Source: JALORV01 sp035498175 (GTDB lineage: Bacteria; Pseudomonadota; Gammaproteobacteria; Burkholderiales; Burkholderiaceae_F). Taken from it: DNA of 38,805 bases. The stretch covers positions 1 to 38,805 of the forward strand of contig DATKAJ010000010.1 of NCBI GenBank assembly GCA_035498175.1. The letters are read 5' to 3'. The notes beneath the pieces were generated by a model, which did no database searches, was not told the origin of the DNA, and was given only the letters and a program-made list of their open reading frames with translations. A program made the position numbers and the translations under genes. Position 1 is the first letter of the stretch. Each line of letters opens with the position of its first letter. Of this stretch, positions 6,143 through 16,931 are shown in pieces.

Positions 6143-7327
6143 ATGACATTCGAAATTCTTGAAACGGAAACGCGCGGGACGATCATCAAGGTGGTGGGTG
6201 TCGGCGGGGCCGGCGGCAACGCGGTCGAGCACATGATCCGGCGCGGCGTGCAGGGCGTCGAATTCGTCTGCGCCAACACCGATCATCAGGCGCTGGTACG
6301 TTCTTCATCAAAGAACGTGCTGCAGCTCGGCAAGACCGGCCTCGGCGCGGGCAGCCGGCCCGAAGCCGGGCGCCAGGCCGCTGAGGAGGCGCGCGACCGG
6401 ATCGCCGACGCGCTGCAAGGCGCGCACATGGTCTTCATCACGGCAGGGATGGGCGGCGGCACGGGCACGGGGGCGGCGCCGGTCGTCGCCGAGATCGCCA
6501 AGGAACTCGGCATTCTTACCGTTGCGGTCGTTTCCAAGCCGTTCGAGTTCGAAGGGCCGAAGCGCATGAAGGTCGCCGAAACCGGACTGGCCGAGCTCGA
6601 ATCCACCGTGCACTCGTTGATCGTCATCCTCAACAACAAGCTCGAGGAAGTGATGGGCGAAGACGCCGAGATGGCCGACTGCTTCCGTGCGGCCGACGAC
6701 GTGCTGCACAACGCCTGCGCCGGCATCGCCGAGATCATCAACGTGCCGGGCTTGGTCAACGTCGATTTCGAGGACGTGAAGACCGTCATGAGCGAGCACG
6801 GCAAGGCGATGATGGGCACAGCGACTGCGTCCGGACTCGATCGTGCCCGGATCGCAGCCGAGCAGGCGGTCGCGAGCCCACTGCTCGAAGGCGTCGATCT
6901 TTCCGGCGCGCGGGGCGTGCTGGTCAACATCACTGCGTCGCAGTCGCTGAAGATGAAGGAGACCCGCGAGGTCATGAACACAATCCGGGCGTTCGCCGCG
7001 GAAGATGCGACGGTTATCTTCGGCACCGTCTGCGACGAGTCGATCGGCGACGCGCTGCGCGTCACGGTCGTGGCGACCGGTCTCGGCCGTGCGGTGGCGA
7101 AGAAGCAGGCGGCGCCCTTCACCGTGGTGCGGACCGGCACCGACAACGCGCCGATGATGGTGGCGCCGAGCAAGGATGCAGGCAGCGGGTCGGACTACAG
7201 CCATCTCGATACACCCGCTGTGTGGCGCAGCAATCGCGAGACCGCGCAAAGCCGCGTGTCTGCACTGGAGGAAAGCGGCAGCGACCGCTACGACATCCCG
7301 GCGTTCCTGCGGAAGCAGGCGGATTAG
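6143..7327 (+). CDS. ftsZ: Cell division protein FtsZ
   Basis: FtsZ is the tubulin-like GTPase that polymerises into the Z ring. The 394-residue protein shows the N-terminal GVGGAGGNA nucleotide loop, the tubulin signature GGGTGTG at residues 104-110, and the C-terminal peptide DIPAFLRKQ that binds FtsA and ZipA-like partners. A strong AGGAGAG at 6132-6138 sits 4 nt before the ATG. Because of the upstream hairpins and candidate terminator, ftsZ probably has its own promoter in 6043-6130, but I see no convincing -35/-10 pair. Its TAG interlocks with the stop codon of the opposing gene (7324-7327). Confidence 0.98.
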   Translation: MTFEILETETRGTIIKVVGVGGAGGNAVEHMIRRGVQGVEFVCANTDHQALVRSSSKNVLQLGKTGLGAGSRPEAGRQAAEEARDRIADALQGAHMVFITAGMGGGTGTGAAPVVAEIAKELGILTVAVVSKPFEFEGPKRMKVAETGLAELESTVHSLIVILNNKLEEVMGEDAEMADCFRAADDVLHNACAGIAEIINVPGLVNVDFEDVKTVMSEHGKAMMGTATASGLDRARIAAEQAVASPLLEGVDLSGARGVLVNITASQSLKMKETREVMNTIRAFAAEDATVIFGTVCDESIGDALRVTVVATGLGRAVAKKQAAPFTVVRTGTDNAPMMVAPSKDAGSGSDYSHLDTPAVWRSNRETAQSRVSALEESGSDRYDIPAFLRKQAD

Positions 7328-8157
7328 TGCGGAGCCTCGGATGTACGCGACACGGTGCCGTCGCGTACATCTTCGGCAACCAACGCTCGATAGGCATGCC
7401 ACGTCGCATGCCCGATAACGGGCGCCGCCACGACGAGTCCGACGAAGAAGGTCGCAAAGCCGGCACCGATGACGATCACGATCAGCAGCGCCCAGACCAG
7501 CAATGGCAGCGGGTTGGCGAAAAGGGCGCGCACACTGGTCAGGGCTGCAACGATCGTGTCGGTGCCGCGGTCGAGCATCATCGGCACCGAGACGACGCTG
7601 ACTGCGAACACGATCGCCGCAAACAGCGCACCGACCGCGAAATAGGTCACGAGGAAGTCCAGATGCTCGACCGACATGACGCGCCCGAGGAAGCTCTCCA
7701 GGGTCGGCATGCCGCTCGAGAAGAACAGCGCGAACGTCACCAGCGAAGCCCGCGCCCAGATCAGCATGATGATCGTCAGCACCAGTGCGAACAGGCTGAA
7801 AGCGCCAAGGTTGGCGCGCCACGCCGTCATGGTGTCGCCGAGGCTCACGGTTTCGCCACGTTGCAGCCGGCGGCTGATGTCGTAGAAGCCGGTAGCGAGG
7901 AACGGGCCGAGCAGCAGGAACCCCGCGGTCAGCGCCGAGGTGTACTCGTAGGCGTAGCGAAAGACGAACGCGATCAGCCAGCCCATCAGTGCGAAGACGA
8001 CGCCATAGGCCAGGCTCGGCAACGGCGCCCGCCGCAGATCGCGGATCCCCGCGACGAGCCAGCCGAACGCTGCGCCAGGAGCCACTCGATCGATCGGCGG
8101 GAATGGCGTCGGCAAGGGCTTCGCCGGCGGGGGCTGGGTGGACGTTTCGGGGTTCAT
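7324..8157 (-). CDS. DUF2189-family integral membrane protein
   Basis: The 277-residue protein has a proline-rich cytoplasmic N-terminus (about residues 1-25) followed by about six hydrophobic segments, and reads as a DUF2189 family protein. The family has no established role that I can cite with confidence. The ATG at 8157 is chosen because the proline-rich start with GCAGG upstream fits better than the more upstream in-frame ATG at 8226. It lies against the direction of the division cluster between ftsZ and lpxC. Its stop codon interlocks with that of ftsZ, and a 12-bp inverted repeat lies in its last codons. Confidence 0.8.
   Translation of the reverse strand: MNPETSTQPPPAKPLPTPFPPIDRVAPGAAFGWLVAGIRDLRRAPLPSLAYGVVFALMGWLIAFVFRYAYEYTSALTAGFLLLGPFLATGFYDISRRLQRGETVSLGDTMTAWRANLGAFSLFALVLTIIMLIWARASLVTFALFFSSGMPTLESFLGRVMSVEHLDFLVTYFAVGALFAAIVFAVSVVSVPMMLDRGTDTIVAALTSVRALFANPLPLLVWALLIVIVIGAGFATFFVGLVVAAPVIGHATWHAYRALVAEDVRDGTVSRTSEAPH
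7340..7371. repeat. 12-bp perfect inverted repeat after ftsZ, inside the DUF2189 3' end
   Basis: GATGTACGCGAC (7340-7351) is perfectly complementary to GTCGCGTACATC (7360-7371) with an 8-nt centre. The arm GTACGCGA matches the core of the hairpins at 5747-5791 and 5988-6042. It may act as a transcript-end hairpin for both convergent genes. No T run follows on either strand, so factor-independent termination is not indicated. Confidence 0.6.
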
Positions 8158-8174
8158 CGGCCTGCGGCAGTCAC

Positions 8175-8189
8175 AAATCGTCACGATTT
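8175..8189. promoter_or_regulatory. Operator-like 7+1+7 dyad between DUF2189 gene and lpxC
   Basis: AAATCGT-C-ACGATTT is a perfect 15-bp dyad in the 92-bp spacer between the divergent starts. It is AT-richer than its surroundings and sits 18 bp upstream of the DUF2189 start codon and about 60 bp upstream of lpxC. The form suits a dimeric repressor or activator. No known regulator consensus is recognised with confidence. Confidence 0.4.
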
Positions 8190-8237
8190 TCTGATGTTCC
8201 TTCGCGACAGGCTCGCCGCACCGCACAAGGCGACCGA

Positions 8238-8243
8238 TACAAT
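8238..8243 (+). promoter_or_regulatory. Candidate lpxC -10 box implying a leaderless mRNA
   Basis: TACAAT matches the sigma-70 -10 consensus at five of six positions. With the usual six-base discriminator, transcription would start at 8250, which is the A of the lpxC ATG. No good -35 is seen 16-18 bp upstream and no Shine-Dalgarno sequence precedes lpxC, which agrees with a leaderless message but also weakens the promoter call. Confidence 0.4.
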
Positions 8244-8249
8244 GGCGTC

Positions 8250-9161
8250 ATGTTGAAACAGCGCACGCTGAGGCGGCTAGCACGCACCGTCGGCATCGGG
8301 CTGCACAGCGGGACGAAGGTCGAACTGATCCTGCGGCCTGCTGCGGCCGATACGGGTGTCGTCTTTCGGCGGATCGACCTCGATCCGCCGGTCGAGATTC
8401 GCCTGACGCCGGAGGCCGTCGTCGACACGCGCATGGCCACCACGATCGGCCGCGGCGACGTCCGTATCGCGACGATCGAGCATCTGATGAGTGCGCTGGC
8501 GGGGCTCGGCGTCGACAACTGCTACATCGATGTCGACGCTCCGGAAATTCCGATCATGGACGGCAGCGCGTCGAGCTTCGTGTTCCTGATGCAGGCGGCC
8601 GGGATCGAGGAACAGAATGCGCCGAAGAGATTTCTGCGGGTTCTGAAGAAGGTGGAGATCCAGGACGGCGACAAGTGGGCGCGGCTGGAGCCACACTTCG
8701 GCTACCGGCTCAGGTTCTCGATCGACTTCAGGCACCCGGCAATAGATTCGACCGAGCAGATCGTCGAGGTCGATTTCGCGCACGATTCGTACATCCAGCA
8801 GGTGTCGCGTGCCCGCACCTTCGGCTTCGTCAACGAGGTGGAGGCCCTGCGCGCGGCGGGCCTGGCGCTCGGCGGCACCTTCGAGAACGCAATCGTGATG
8901 GACGAGTATCGCGTCCTGAATACCGACGGACTGCGCGCCGGCGACGAGTTTGCCAAGCACAAGGTTCTGGATGCGATCGGCGACTTGTCCGCGCTCGGAA
9001 GGCCGCTGATGGCGAGTTACGTCGCGCACAAGTCCGGGCATGCGATCAACAACCGGCTGCTACGCGCACTGATGGCCGACGCAACCGCCTACGACATCGT
9101 CACCTTCACGGACGACAGGCAAGCCCCCGCGGCTTTCCAGGCTCGGCTCGCTGCCGCCTAG
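8250..9161 (+). CDS. lpxC: UDP-3-O-acyl-N-acetylglucosamine deacetylase LpxC
   Basis: LpxC is the zinc deacetylase that catalyses the committed step of lipid A synthesis in the cytoplasm. The 303-residue length matches the family. Zinc ligands are in place at H78, H237 and D241. The N-terminus MLKQRTLRR matches homologues and fixes the start at 8250 rather than further upstream. No ribosome binding site is visible. The gene is divergent from the DUF2189 gene, and its TAG forms a CTAG palindrome shared with the stop codon of the convergent dciA-like gene. Location just downstream of the division cluster is usual. Confidence 0.97.
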   Translation: MLKQRTLRRLARTVGIGLHSGTKVELILRPAAADTGVVFRRIDLDPPVEIRLTPEAVVDTRMATTIGRGDVRIATIEHLMSALAGLGVDNCYIDVDAPEIPIMDGSASSFVFLMQAAGIEEQNAPKRFLRVLKKVEIQDGDKWARLEPHFGYRLRFSIDFRHPAIDSTEQIVEVDFAHDSYIQQVSRARTFGFVNEVEALRAAGLALGGTFENAIVMDEYRVLNTDGLRAGDEFAKHKVLDAIGDLSALGRPLMASYVAHKSGHAINNRLLRALMADATAYDIVTFTDDRQAPAAFQARLAAA

Positions 9162-9643
9162 GTTCTTACGCGCCGCAGGGTCGCGGCAAGGCGCTCAATG
9201 GCGCGCTTCAGTGGCGATTCAGGCAGTTTCCGCATCATGGATTCGATCGCGCCGATGCTCTGCTCGGTGGCCTCTGAATAGCCCATTTCGGGACTTGAGG
9301 GTGGGGCCGTACCCTGTCCGGGGTAAGACGTGATCCCGGCTTGTACGCGGGTCTTCATTTCGTACACTTGCCAGCCATTGGCAGTGAGTGTCGCGAGCAT
9401 TCGCGGTGCCGCCTGGCGCAACTTGGCGGACTCCGCCGCGGACCGGACTGCGATCCACAGCACGCCGTCGCGCAGGTCACAACTGCCCGGCGCGAGCAGG
9501 TCGATGCCCGGGGCTACCGATCGCGCGATTGGCTGAAGGACGCGGCCAATGGCCCGGGCGGTTTCGTAGCGGGCCAGCAGTGCGGCCGGGCCCGGGGACT
9601 CGCGCAGCCCGTCGGCGATCGGTCGGGCGGGGCTGGGGGTCAT
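9158..9643 (-). CDS. dciA: DUF721 / DciA-like protein
   Basis: The 161-residue product carries a DUF721 domain at about residues 25-110. The family includes DciA, the replicative helicase (DnaB) loading factor of bacteria that lack DnaC. The C-terminal part is a short basic helix region. The ATG at 9643 gives MTPSPARP and avoids an unrelated arginine-rich extension. A gene of this type beside lpxC and secA is common in betaproteobacteria. The call rests on family resemblance of the N-terminal domain; the symbol is provisional. It starts 42 bp from the divergent peptidase gene, so the two must share regulatory DNA. Confidence 0.75.
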   Translation of the reverse strand: MTPSPARPIADGLRESPGPAALLARYETARAIGRVLQPIARSVAPGIDLLAPGSCDLRDGVLWIAVRSAAESAKLRQAAPRMLATLTANGWQVYEMKTRVQAGITSYPGQGTAPPSSPEMGYSEATEQSIGAIESMMRKLPESPLKRAIERLAATLRRVRT

Positions 9644-9685
9644 GGGGTCGATGCGGCGAAGGCCGCGTCGGGATGGGAGGGTAGG

Positions 9686-10669
9686 TTGCAGGTCATTCTG
9701 GTGGACCGCCGGCTGGCACGGGCGCGCACGATCACGATCGGTGCTCAGCATATCGTGGCGGCCGCCGTGCTGGTCACGCTCGCAGTTGTCGTGCTCTCCA
9801 CCGTCTTTTCACTGCTGACAGTGCGTGCCGCGGGCGCATTGCCGCTGCCGTTCGTATCCGACGTGATCGCGTTCGTGACGCGCGACCAGGCCGAGCGCAA
9901 GGAACAGTATGTCCGCGACAACGTGCTCGCCATGACACGGAAGCTGGGCGAGGTGCAGGCGCAGCTGCTGCGCCTCGACGTCCTCGGCGAACGCGTGGCC
10001 CGCGCCGCTGGCATCCGGCCGGAGGAGTTCCGCTTTCGCGAACTGCCGGGGCGGGGCGGCGCAATGGGCAGCCTGATGAACTTCGACGACGTAGACACCG
10101 AACTGCGAGGCCTCACCCGCAGCGTCGAGCAGCGCGCCGATTATCTGTCGGTGGTCGAGGCTGAACTCCGCGCACAGCAGGTGCGCAAGGCGCTGTTGCC
10201 ACAGAGCCAGCCGGTAGCTGATGGATTTATCGGATCGGGATTCGGCTGGCGTTCCGATCCGTTTACCGGAGAAATGACCCGGCACGACGGCATCGACTTT
10301 GCCGCCCCGGTCGGCACGCCGATCCATGCGGCCGCCGGCGGTGTCGTGGTACTCGCTGAGCACCATCCTGTGTGGGGCAATGTCGTCGAGATCGACCATG
10401 GTGCCGGACTGCTGACACGCTATGCGCACGCCAGCCGACTTCTGGTGTCATCCGGGGCGCTGGTCAAGCGCGGCCAGAAGATCGCAGAAGTCGGCACGAC
10501 CGGACGCTCGACCGGCCCGCACCTGCACTTCGAGGTTCACAGCAACGGCGTCGCCCAGAATCCGGCCAAGTTCCTGTTCGCCGAGGGCAACCCGTTCCAG
10601 CAACAGGCCGCCGGCGGGCCGCGGGCTGACGCCCGTCCCATTGCAAACGCCGCCAGCGCCCGCAATTAG
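9686..10669 (+). CDS. M23 family (LytM-type) membrane-anchored peptidase
   Basis: The 327-residue protein has a short cytoplasmic N-terminus, one transmembrane helix at about residues 20-45, a helical stalk to about residue 165, and a C-terminal LytM domain. The zinc and catalytic motifs are intact: H200-x3-D204 and H279-x-H281. It should therefore be an active periplasmic endopeptidase cutting peptidoglycan cross-bridges, unlike the degenerate activator EnvC. The TTG at 9686 is chosen as start because GGGAGG at 9675-9680 precedes it and the product then begins MQVILVDRR. It lies directly before secA, a common betaproteobacterial pairing. Confidence 0.88.
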   Translation: MQVILVDRRLARARTITIGAQHIVAAAVLVTLAVVVLSTVFSLLTVRAAGALPLPFVSDVIAFVTRDQAERKEQYVRDNVLAMTRKLGEVQAQLLRLDVLGERVARAAGIRPEEFRFRELPGRGGAMGSLMNFDDVDTELRGLTRSVEQRADYLSVVEAELRAQQVRKALLPQSQPVADGFIGSGFGWRSDPFTGEMTRHDGIDFAAPVGTPIHAAAGGVVVLAEHHPVWGNVVEIDHGAGLLTRYAHASRLLVSSGALVKRGQKIAEVGTTGRSTGPHLHFEVHSNGVAQNPAKFLFAEGNPFQQQAAGGPRADARPIANAASARN

Positions 10670-10704
10670 CCTTTCGTCCGCAGCGGGGACCGCTGCAGTC
10701 CCTG

Positions 10705-10713
10705 TGAGATAAT
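10705..10713 (+). promoter_or_regulatory. Candidate secA promoter with extended -10
   Basis: TGAGATAAT has the TG-n-hexamer form of an extended -10, with GATAAT matching five of six consensus positions. It lies 36 nt after the peptidase gene and would start an 81-nt secA leader near 10720. A GGGAC/GTCCC inverted repeat lies just upstream at 10686-10702. No clear -35 is present, as expected for extended -10 promoters. Confidence 0.45.
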
Positions 10714-10800
10714 TTTGGCTTTGCGCAAGCCCGGCCTGCCATGGGCCTGCGTGCTTGGCCACCTCTGGGCGTCGACGCGCAAGCGCGACCCGTGTCCCGA

Positions 10801-13566
<2,766 letters not shown>

Positions 13567-13642
13567 CCGCCACCGAACCCCCGCGACACGCGGTCTGAGC
13601 ATCGGGTTACGTTAACGTTCGGGCAATTGAGTCCGCGAAGCC

Positions 13643-14869
13643 ATGCCCGTCAATCTCCTTGCGCCGCGTCGCGAAGACCTGCTGCCCGTTCCGGGGGTTG
13701 AGCTGGGCTGGGCGGAGGCAGGCATACGCAAGACGGGACGCAAGGACCTGCTGGTCATCCGCCTCGCACCCACCGCGACGGTCGCCGGCGTCTTTACGCA
13801 GAACCGGTTCGCCGCAGCGCCGGTTCAGGTCTGTCGCCGGCGTCTCGCGGGCGGCGCGGGCATTCGCGCGCTGGTGGTGAACACCGGCAACGCCAACGCG
13901 GGCACCGGAGCCGCGGGACTCGAGGCGGCACAGGCGACGTGTGCGGCTGTCGCACGACATATCGGGTGCCCCGCCGCCGCCGTGCTGCCGTTCTCGACCG
14001 GCGTGATCATGGAACCCCTGCCGGTCGAGCGCCTGATCGCCGGCCTCCCCAGCGCGATCGCGCGCCTGGCCCCCGGACACTGGCTCGAAGCGGCCGAGTC
14101 CATCATGACCACCGACACGGTGCCGAAGGCCGTGTCGATCCGCGTCGCGACGACGCGCGGCGACGTGACGATCACCGGAGTCGCCAAAGGTGCAGGCATG
14201 ATCCGGCCCGACATGGCGACGATGCTGGGCTTCGTCGCGATGGACGCACGCGTCCCGGTTGCGCTGCTGCAGCAGATGACTGTCAGGGTCGCCGGCCAGA
14301 CGTTCAACCGCGTCAGCGTCGACGGCGACACGTCGACCAACGACTCATTCGTCGTCATCGCAAGCGGCTCCGGCCCGGTCGTGTTGGACGATGCCGACGA
14401 TGCGGCGTACGTCTCGGTGCTCCAGGGTCTGCGCGATGTCGCCCAGCATCTCGCGCAGGCCATCGTGCGTGATGGTGAGGGCGCGACCAAGTTCATCGAG
14501 GTCTGGGTCGACCAGGCGCGTACGGAAGATGAAGCCGCGCGGGTCGCGTATGCCGTTGCGCACTCGCCGCTCGTCAAGACGGCATTCTTCGCTTCGGACC
14601 CGAACCTGGGCCGCATACTGGCTGCGGTCGGCAATTCGGGCGTGCCCGATCTCGATCCCGCGGCAGTGCAGATGTGGCTGGACGACGTGCATGTCGTCAG
14701 CGACGGCGGGCGGCATCCGGAATACCGCGAGGCAGACGGGCAGCGTGTCATGAAGCAGTCTGAAATCGTCGTTCAGCTGCGCCTCGGACGCGGAGGGGCT
14801 TCGAGCCGCATCTGGACGACCGACCTCTCGCACGATTACGTCTCGATCAACGCGGACTACCGCTCATGA
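13643..14869 (+). CDS. argJ: Arginine biosynthesis bifunctional protein ArgJ
   Basis: ArgJ transfers acetyl from N-acetylornithine to glutamate and in many bacteria also makes N-acetylglutamate from acetyl-CoA, completing the cyclic arginine pathway. The 408-residue precursor cleaves itself before a catalytic threonine; here the motif MATMLGF places that Thr at residue 193. The N-terminus MPVNLLAPRRED and length are typical. A 10-bp palindrome ACGTTAACGT at 13609-13618 lies 25 nt upstream and could be part of a control region. Its 3' end overlaps the next gene by ATGA. Confidence 0.96.
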   Translation: MPVNLLAPRREDLLPVPGVELGWAEAGIRKTGRKDLLVIRLAPTATVAGVFTQNRFAAAPVQVCRRRLAGGAGIRALVVNTGNANAGTGAAGLEAAQATCAAVARHIGCPAAAVLPFSTGVIMEPLPVERLIAGLPSAIARLAPGHWLEAAESIMTTDTVPKAVSIRVATTRGDVTITGVAKGAGMIRPDMATMLGFVAMDARVPVALLQQMTVRVAGQTFNRVSVDGDTSTNDSFVVIASGSGPVVLDDADDAAYVSVLQGLRDVAQHLAQAIVRDGEGATKFIEVWVDQARTEDEAARVAYAVAHSPLVKTAFFASDPNLGRILAAVGNSGVPDLDPAAVQMWLDDVHVVSDGGRHPEYREADGQRVMKQSEIVVQLRLGRGGASSRIWTTDLSHDYVSINADYRS

Positions 14870-15798
14870 GTCGACGCTTGGCAGCGACGACAGTCCCGGC
14901 TGCGGCGGATGCAGATGCGGCGATCGCGCGGCTGGCGGACGCTCTGCAACGGATCGAAGCGCTGCTGCCGCCCAGCGCATCGGCGGACTTCGCGACATCG
15001 ACGGCGTTCCGCTGGCGCAAGCGGCGGTATCTCGGCATGGAACGCGGAACGCTCGAGGCCGTGGCTCACCCCGCGCTGATGGCGTTTGACGACCTGCAGC
15101 ATGTCGACCCGCAGAAGCAGGCGATACGTCGCAATACCGAACAGTTCGTGCACGGCCTGCCGGCGAACAACGTGCTGCTGACCGGTGCGCGGGGCACTGG
15201 CAAGTCCTCCCTGATCCGCGCCTGCCTGCATGCCTTTGCGGCCCGCGGGCTGCGGCTCGTCGAGGTCGACAAACGCGACCTGGTCGACCTCGCCGATCTG
15301 GTCGCGCTGCTGGACGGCCGGCCGGAGCGTTTCATCGTCTTCTGCGACGACCTCTCGTTCGACGCCAGCGAGGCCGGCTACAAGGAACTCAAGGTCGCGC
15401 TTGACGGATCGGTCGCCGGGCGCGCCGACAACGTGCTGATCTACGCCACATCGAACCGCCGGCACCTGATGCCGGAATTCATGCGGGACAACCTAGCCGC
15501 GCAGCACCAGGATGACGGCGAAGTCCATCCGGGCGAGGCAGTCGAGGAGCGCGTCTCGCTCTCGGAGCGCTTCGGAATCTGGCTCACCTTCTATCCGTTT
15601 CGCCAGGACGACTATCTCGACATCGTCGATCACTGGCTCGGCACGCTGAAGGTTCCGGCGAGCGAATACGGGTCTGCACACCTCGAGGCGCTGCAGTACG
15701 CATTGCAGCGCGGCTCGCGGTCGGGGCGCGTTGCCGCCCAGTTCGCGCGCGATTTCGCCGGCCGGCATCTGCTCGAGAAGGCTCGTCCGCAGCGATGA
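14866..15798 (+). CDS. DUF815 family AAA-type ATPase
   Basis: The 310-residue protein has an N-terminal helical region, a P-loop GARGTGKSS at 107-115, and an acidic segment FIVFCDDLSF consistent with a Walker B motif at about 160. This is the DUF815 pattern of an AAA-like ATPase. The cellular role of the family is not established. It overlaps argJ and the following Nudix gene by ATGA at both ends, which suggests one coupled transcript. No transmembrane segment or signal peptide is visible, so a cytoplasmic location is inferred. Confidence 0.88.
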   Translation: MSRRLAATTVPAAADADAAIARLADALQRIEALLPPSASADFATSTAFRWRKRRYLGMERGTLEAVAHPALMAFDDLQHVDPQKQAIRRNTEQFVHGLPANNVLLTGARGTGKSSLIRACLHAFAARGLRLVEVDKRDLVDLADLVALLDGRPERFIVFCDDLSFDASEAGYKELKVALDGSVAGRADNVLIYATSNRRHLMPEFMRDNLAAQHQDDGEVHPGEAVEERVSLSERFGIWLTFYPFRQDDYLDIVDHWLGTLKVPASEYGSAHLEALQYALQRGSRSGRVAAQFARDFAGRHLLEKARPQR

Positions 15799-16739
15799 GC
15801 GCGCGGCCGGTGGTCGATGTGGCCGTCGGCGTGCTGTTCCGCGCGGATGGGCGCTTCCTGCTGGCAAGCCGCCCTGAAGGCAAGCCGTATCCGCACTACT
15901 GGGAGTTCCCCGGCGGCAAGCTCGAGTCGGGCGAAGCGGTCGCGACGGCGCTGGCTCGCGAACTGCACGAAGAACTCGGCATCGACATCGGCGCCGCGCA
16001 ACCCTGGGTGGTGCGCGAATTCGACTATCCGCATGCGTACGTCCGCCTGCACTTCTGCAGGGTGCGGCAATGGCGCGGCGAGCCGCATGCGCGCGAAGGT
16101 CAGGCGTTCCGTTTCTGCGCGCTCGACGACCTGCCCGCGCCGCTGCTGCCGGCGACGTTGCCGGTGTTGCGGTGGCTCGACCTGCCGCCGGTGTATGCGT
16201 TGTCCGACGCGACGCGGCTGGGGGCCGACCGATTCCTGGCCCGGCTTCAGCGGCAGCTTGCGTCCGGGCTGCGGTTGCTGCAGTTTCGTGAGCCCGAACT
16301 CGACGCGAGATCGGCCGAGCCGATCTTCCGCGAAACACTGGCGCGCGTGCGCGCGGCGGGTGGCCGACTGCTGGTCAGCAGCCGGCATCCCATGGAGTGG
16401 TCAGATGCGGCCGACGGCGTGCACCTGACCGCGCGTGACCTGGACGCCTGCATTGAACGGCCGCAGGGTGCGTGGCTCGGCGCATCGGTTCACGACTCCG
16501 ATCAGCTCGAGCGCGCGGCGGCGCTGGGCGTTGATCTCGCGGTGTTCGGTCCGGTGCGTGAGACCGCGTCGCATCCGGGGCAGCCCGGCATCGGTTGGGC
16601 GCGCTTTTCTGCAGTTGCGGCGCACGCGAGCGTGCCCCTCTTTGCGATTGGCGGTCTCGCTTCATCCGATCTGGCGCAGGCGGAAGTTTGCGGAGCGCAC
16701 GGCATCGCGCTCCAGCGTGCGGCCTGGCCTGGCAACTAA
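15795..16739 (+). CDS. Nudix hydrolase (MutT-like) fused to a ThiE/TenI-like domain
   Basis: The N-terminal half (about 1-130) is a MutT-type Nudix domain with a complete Nudix box: G41, E47, R55, E56, E59, E60, G62. It probably hydrolyses oxidised dGTP or a related nucleotide. The C-terminal half (about 135-314) resembles the thiamine-phosphate synthase/TenI barrel, with GVHLTARDL, VFGPV and FAIGGL segments in the correct order. This fusion is a recurrent proteobacterial arrangement; the function of the second domain is unproven. It overlaps the DUF815 gene by ATGA and its stop interlocks with yacG. Confidence 0.9.
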   Translation: MSARPVVDVAVGVLFRADGRFLLASRPEGKPYPHYWEFPGGKLESGEAVATALARELHEELGIDIGAAQPWVVREFDYPHAYVRLHFCRVRQWRGEPHAREGQAFRFCALDDLPAPLLPATLPVLRWLDLPPVYALSDATRLGADRFLARLQRQLASGLRLLQFREPELDARSAEPIFRETLARVRAAGGRLLVSSRHPMEWSDAADGVHLTARDLDACIERPQGAWLGASVHDSDQLERAAALGVDLAVFGPVRETASHPGQPGIGWARFSAVAAHASVPLFAIGGLASSDLAQAEVCGAHGIALQRAAWPGN

Positions 16740-16924
16740 CAAGGTTCCGGATCGTCGTCCGGCTCGTCGCCCTCGTCGGTGGGCTGCGCACTGATGGCGT
16801 AGCGGTCCGAAGCCCATGCGCCGAGGTCGATCAGCTTGCAGCGCTCGGAGCAGAAAGGTCGGAACGGACTCAGCGCGGACCATGCGACCGAAGCGCCGCA
16901 GGTCGGGCACAGGACCGTAGCCAC
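16736..16924 (-). CDS. yacG: DNA gyrase inhibitor / zinc-binding protein YacG
   Basis: The 62-residue protein holds the YacG zinc finger, CPTC near the N-terminus and FCSERC about 20 residues later, followed by the conserved IDLGAWA segment and an acidic tail. In Escherichia coli YacG binds GyrB and inhibits gyrase. No ATG is available. The GTG at 16924 gives MATVLCPTCG, which matches homologues. However, AGGAGG at 16924-16929 overlaps that codon, so the true start could be a rarer in-frame codon slightly downstream. It begins 7 nt after zapD. Confidence 0.9.
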   Translation of the reverse strand: MATVLCPTCGASVAWSALSPFRPFCSERCKLIDLGAWASDRYAISAQPTDEGDEPDDDPEPC

Positions 16925-16931
16925 CTCCTGC

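Noticed and set aside
7222..8256. 344-codon plus-strand frame opposite the DUF2189 gene
   Set aside because: The translation is highly charged with many His, Gln and Arg and no fold. The minus-strand frame gives a coherent multi-helix membrane protein.
10741..10800. 20-codon N-terminal extension of secA
   Set aside because: Homologues begin at the MISGVLTKIFG methionine, and the extra residues show no conservation pattern.
13567..13642. Terminator after secA
   Set aside because: CCGCG-ACA-CGCGG at 13581-13593 is a short hairpin with no T run, so it is not reported as a terminator.
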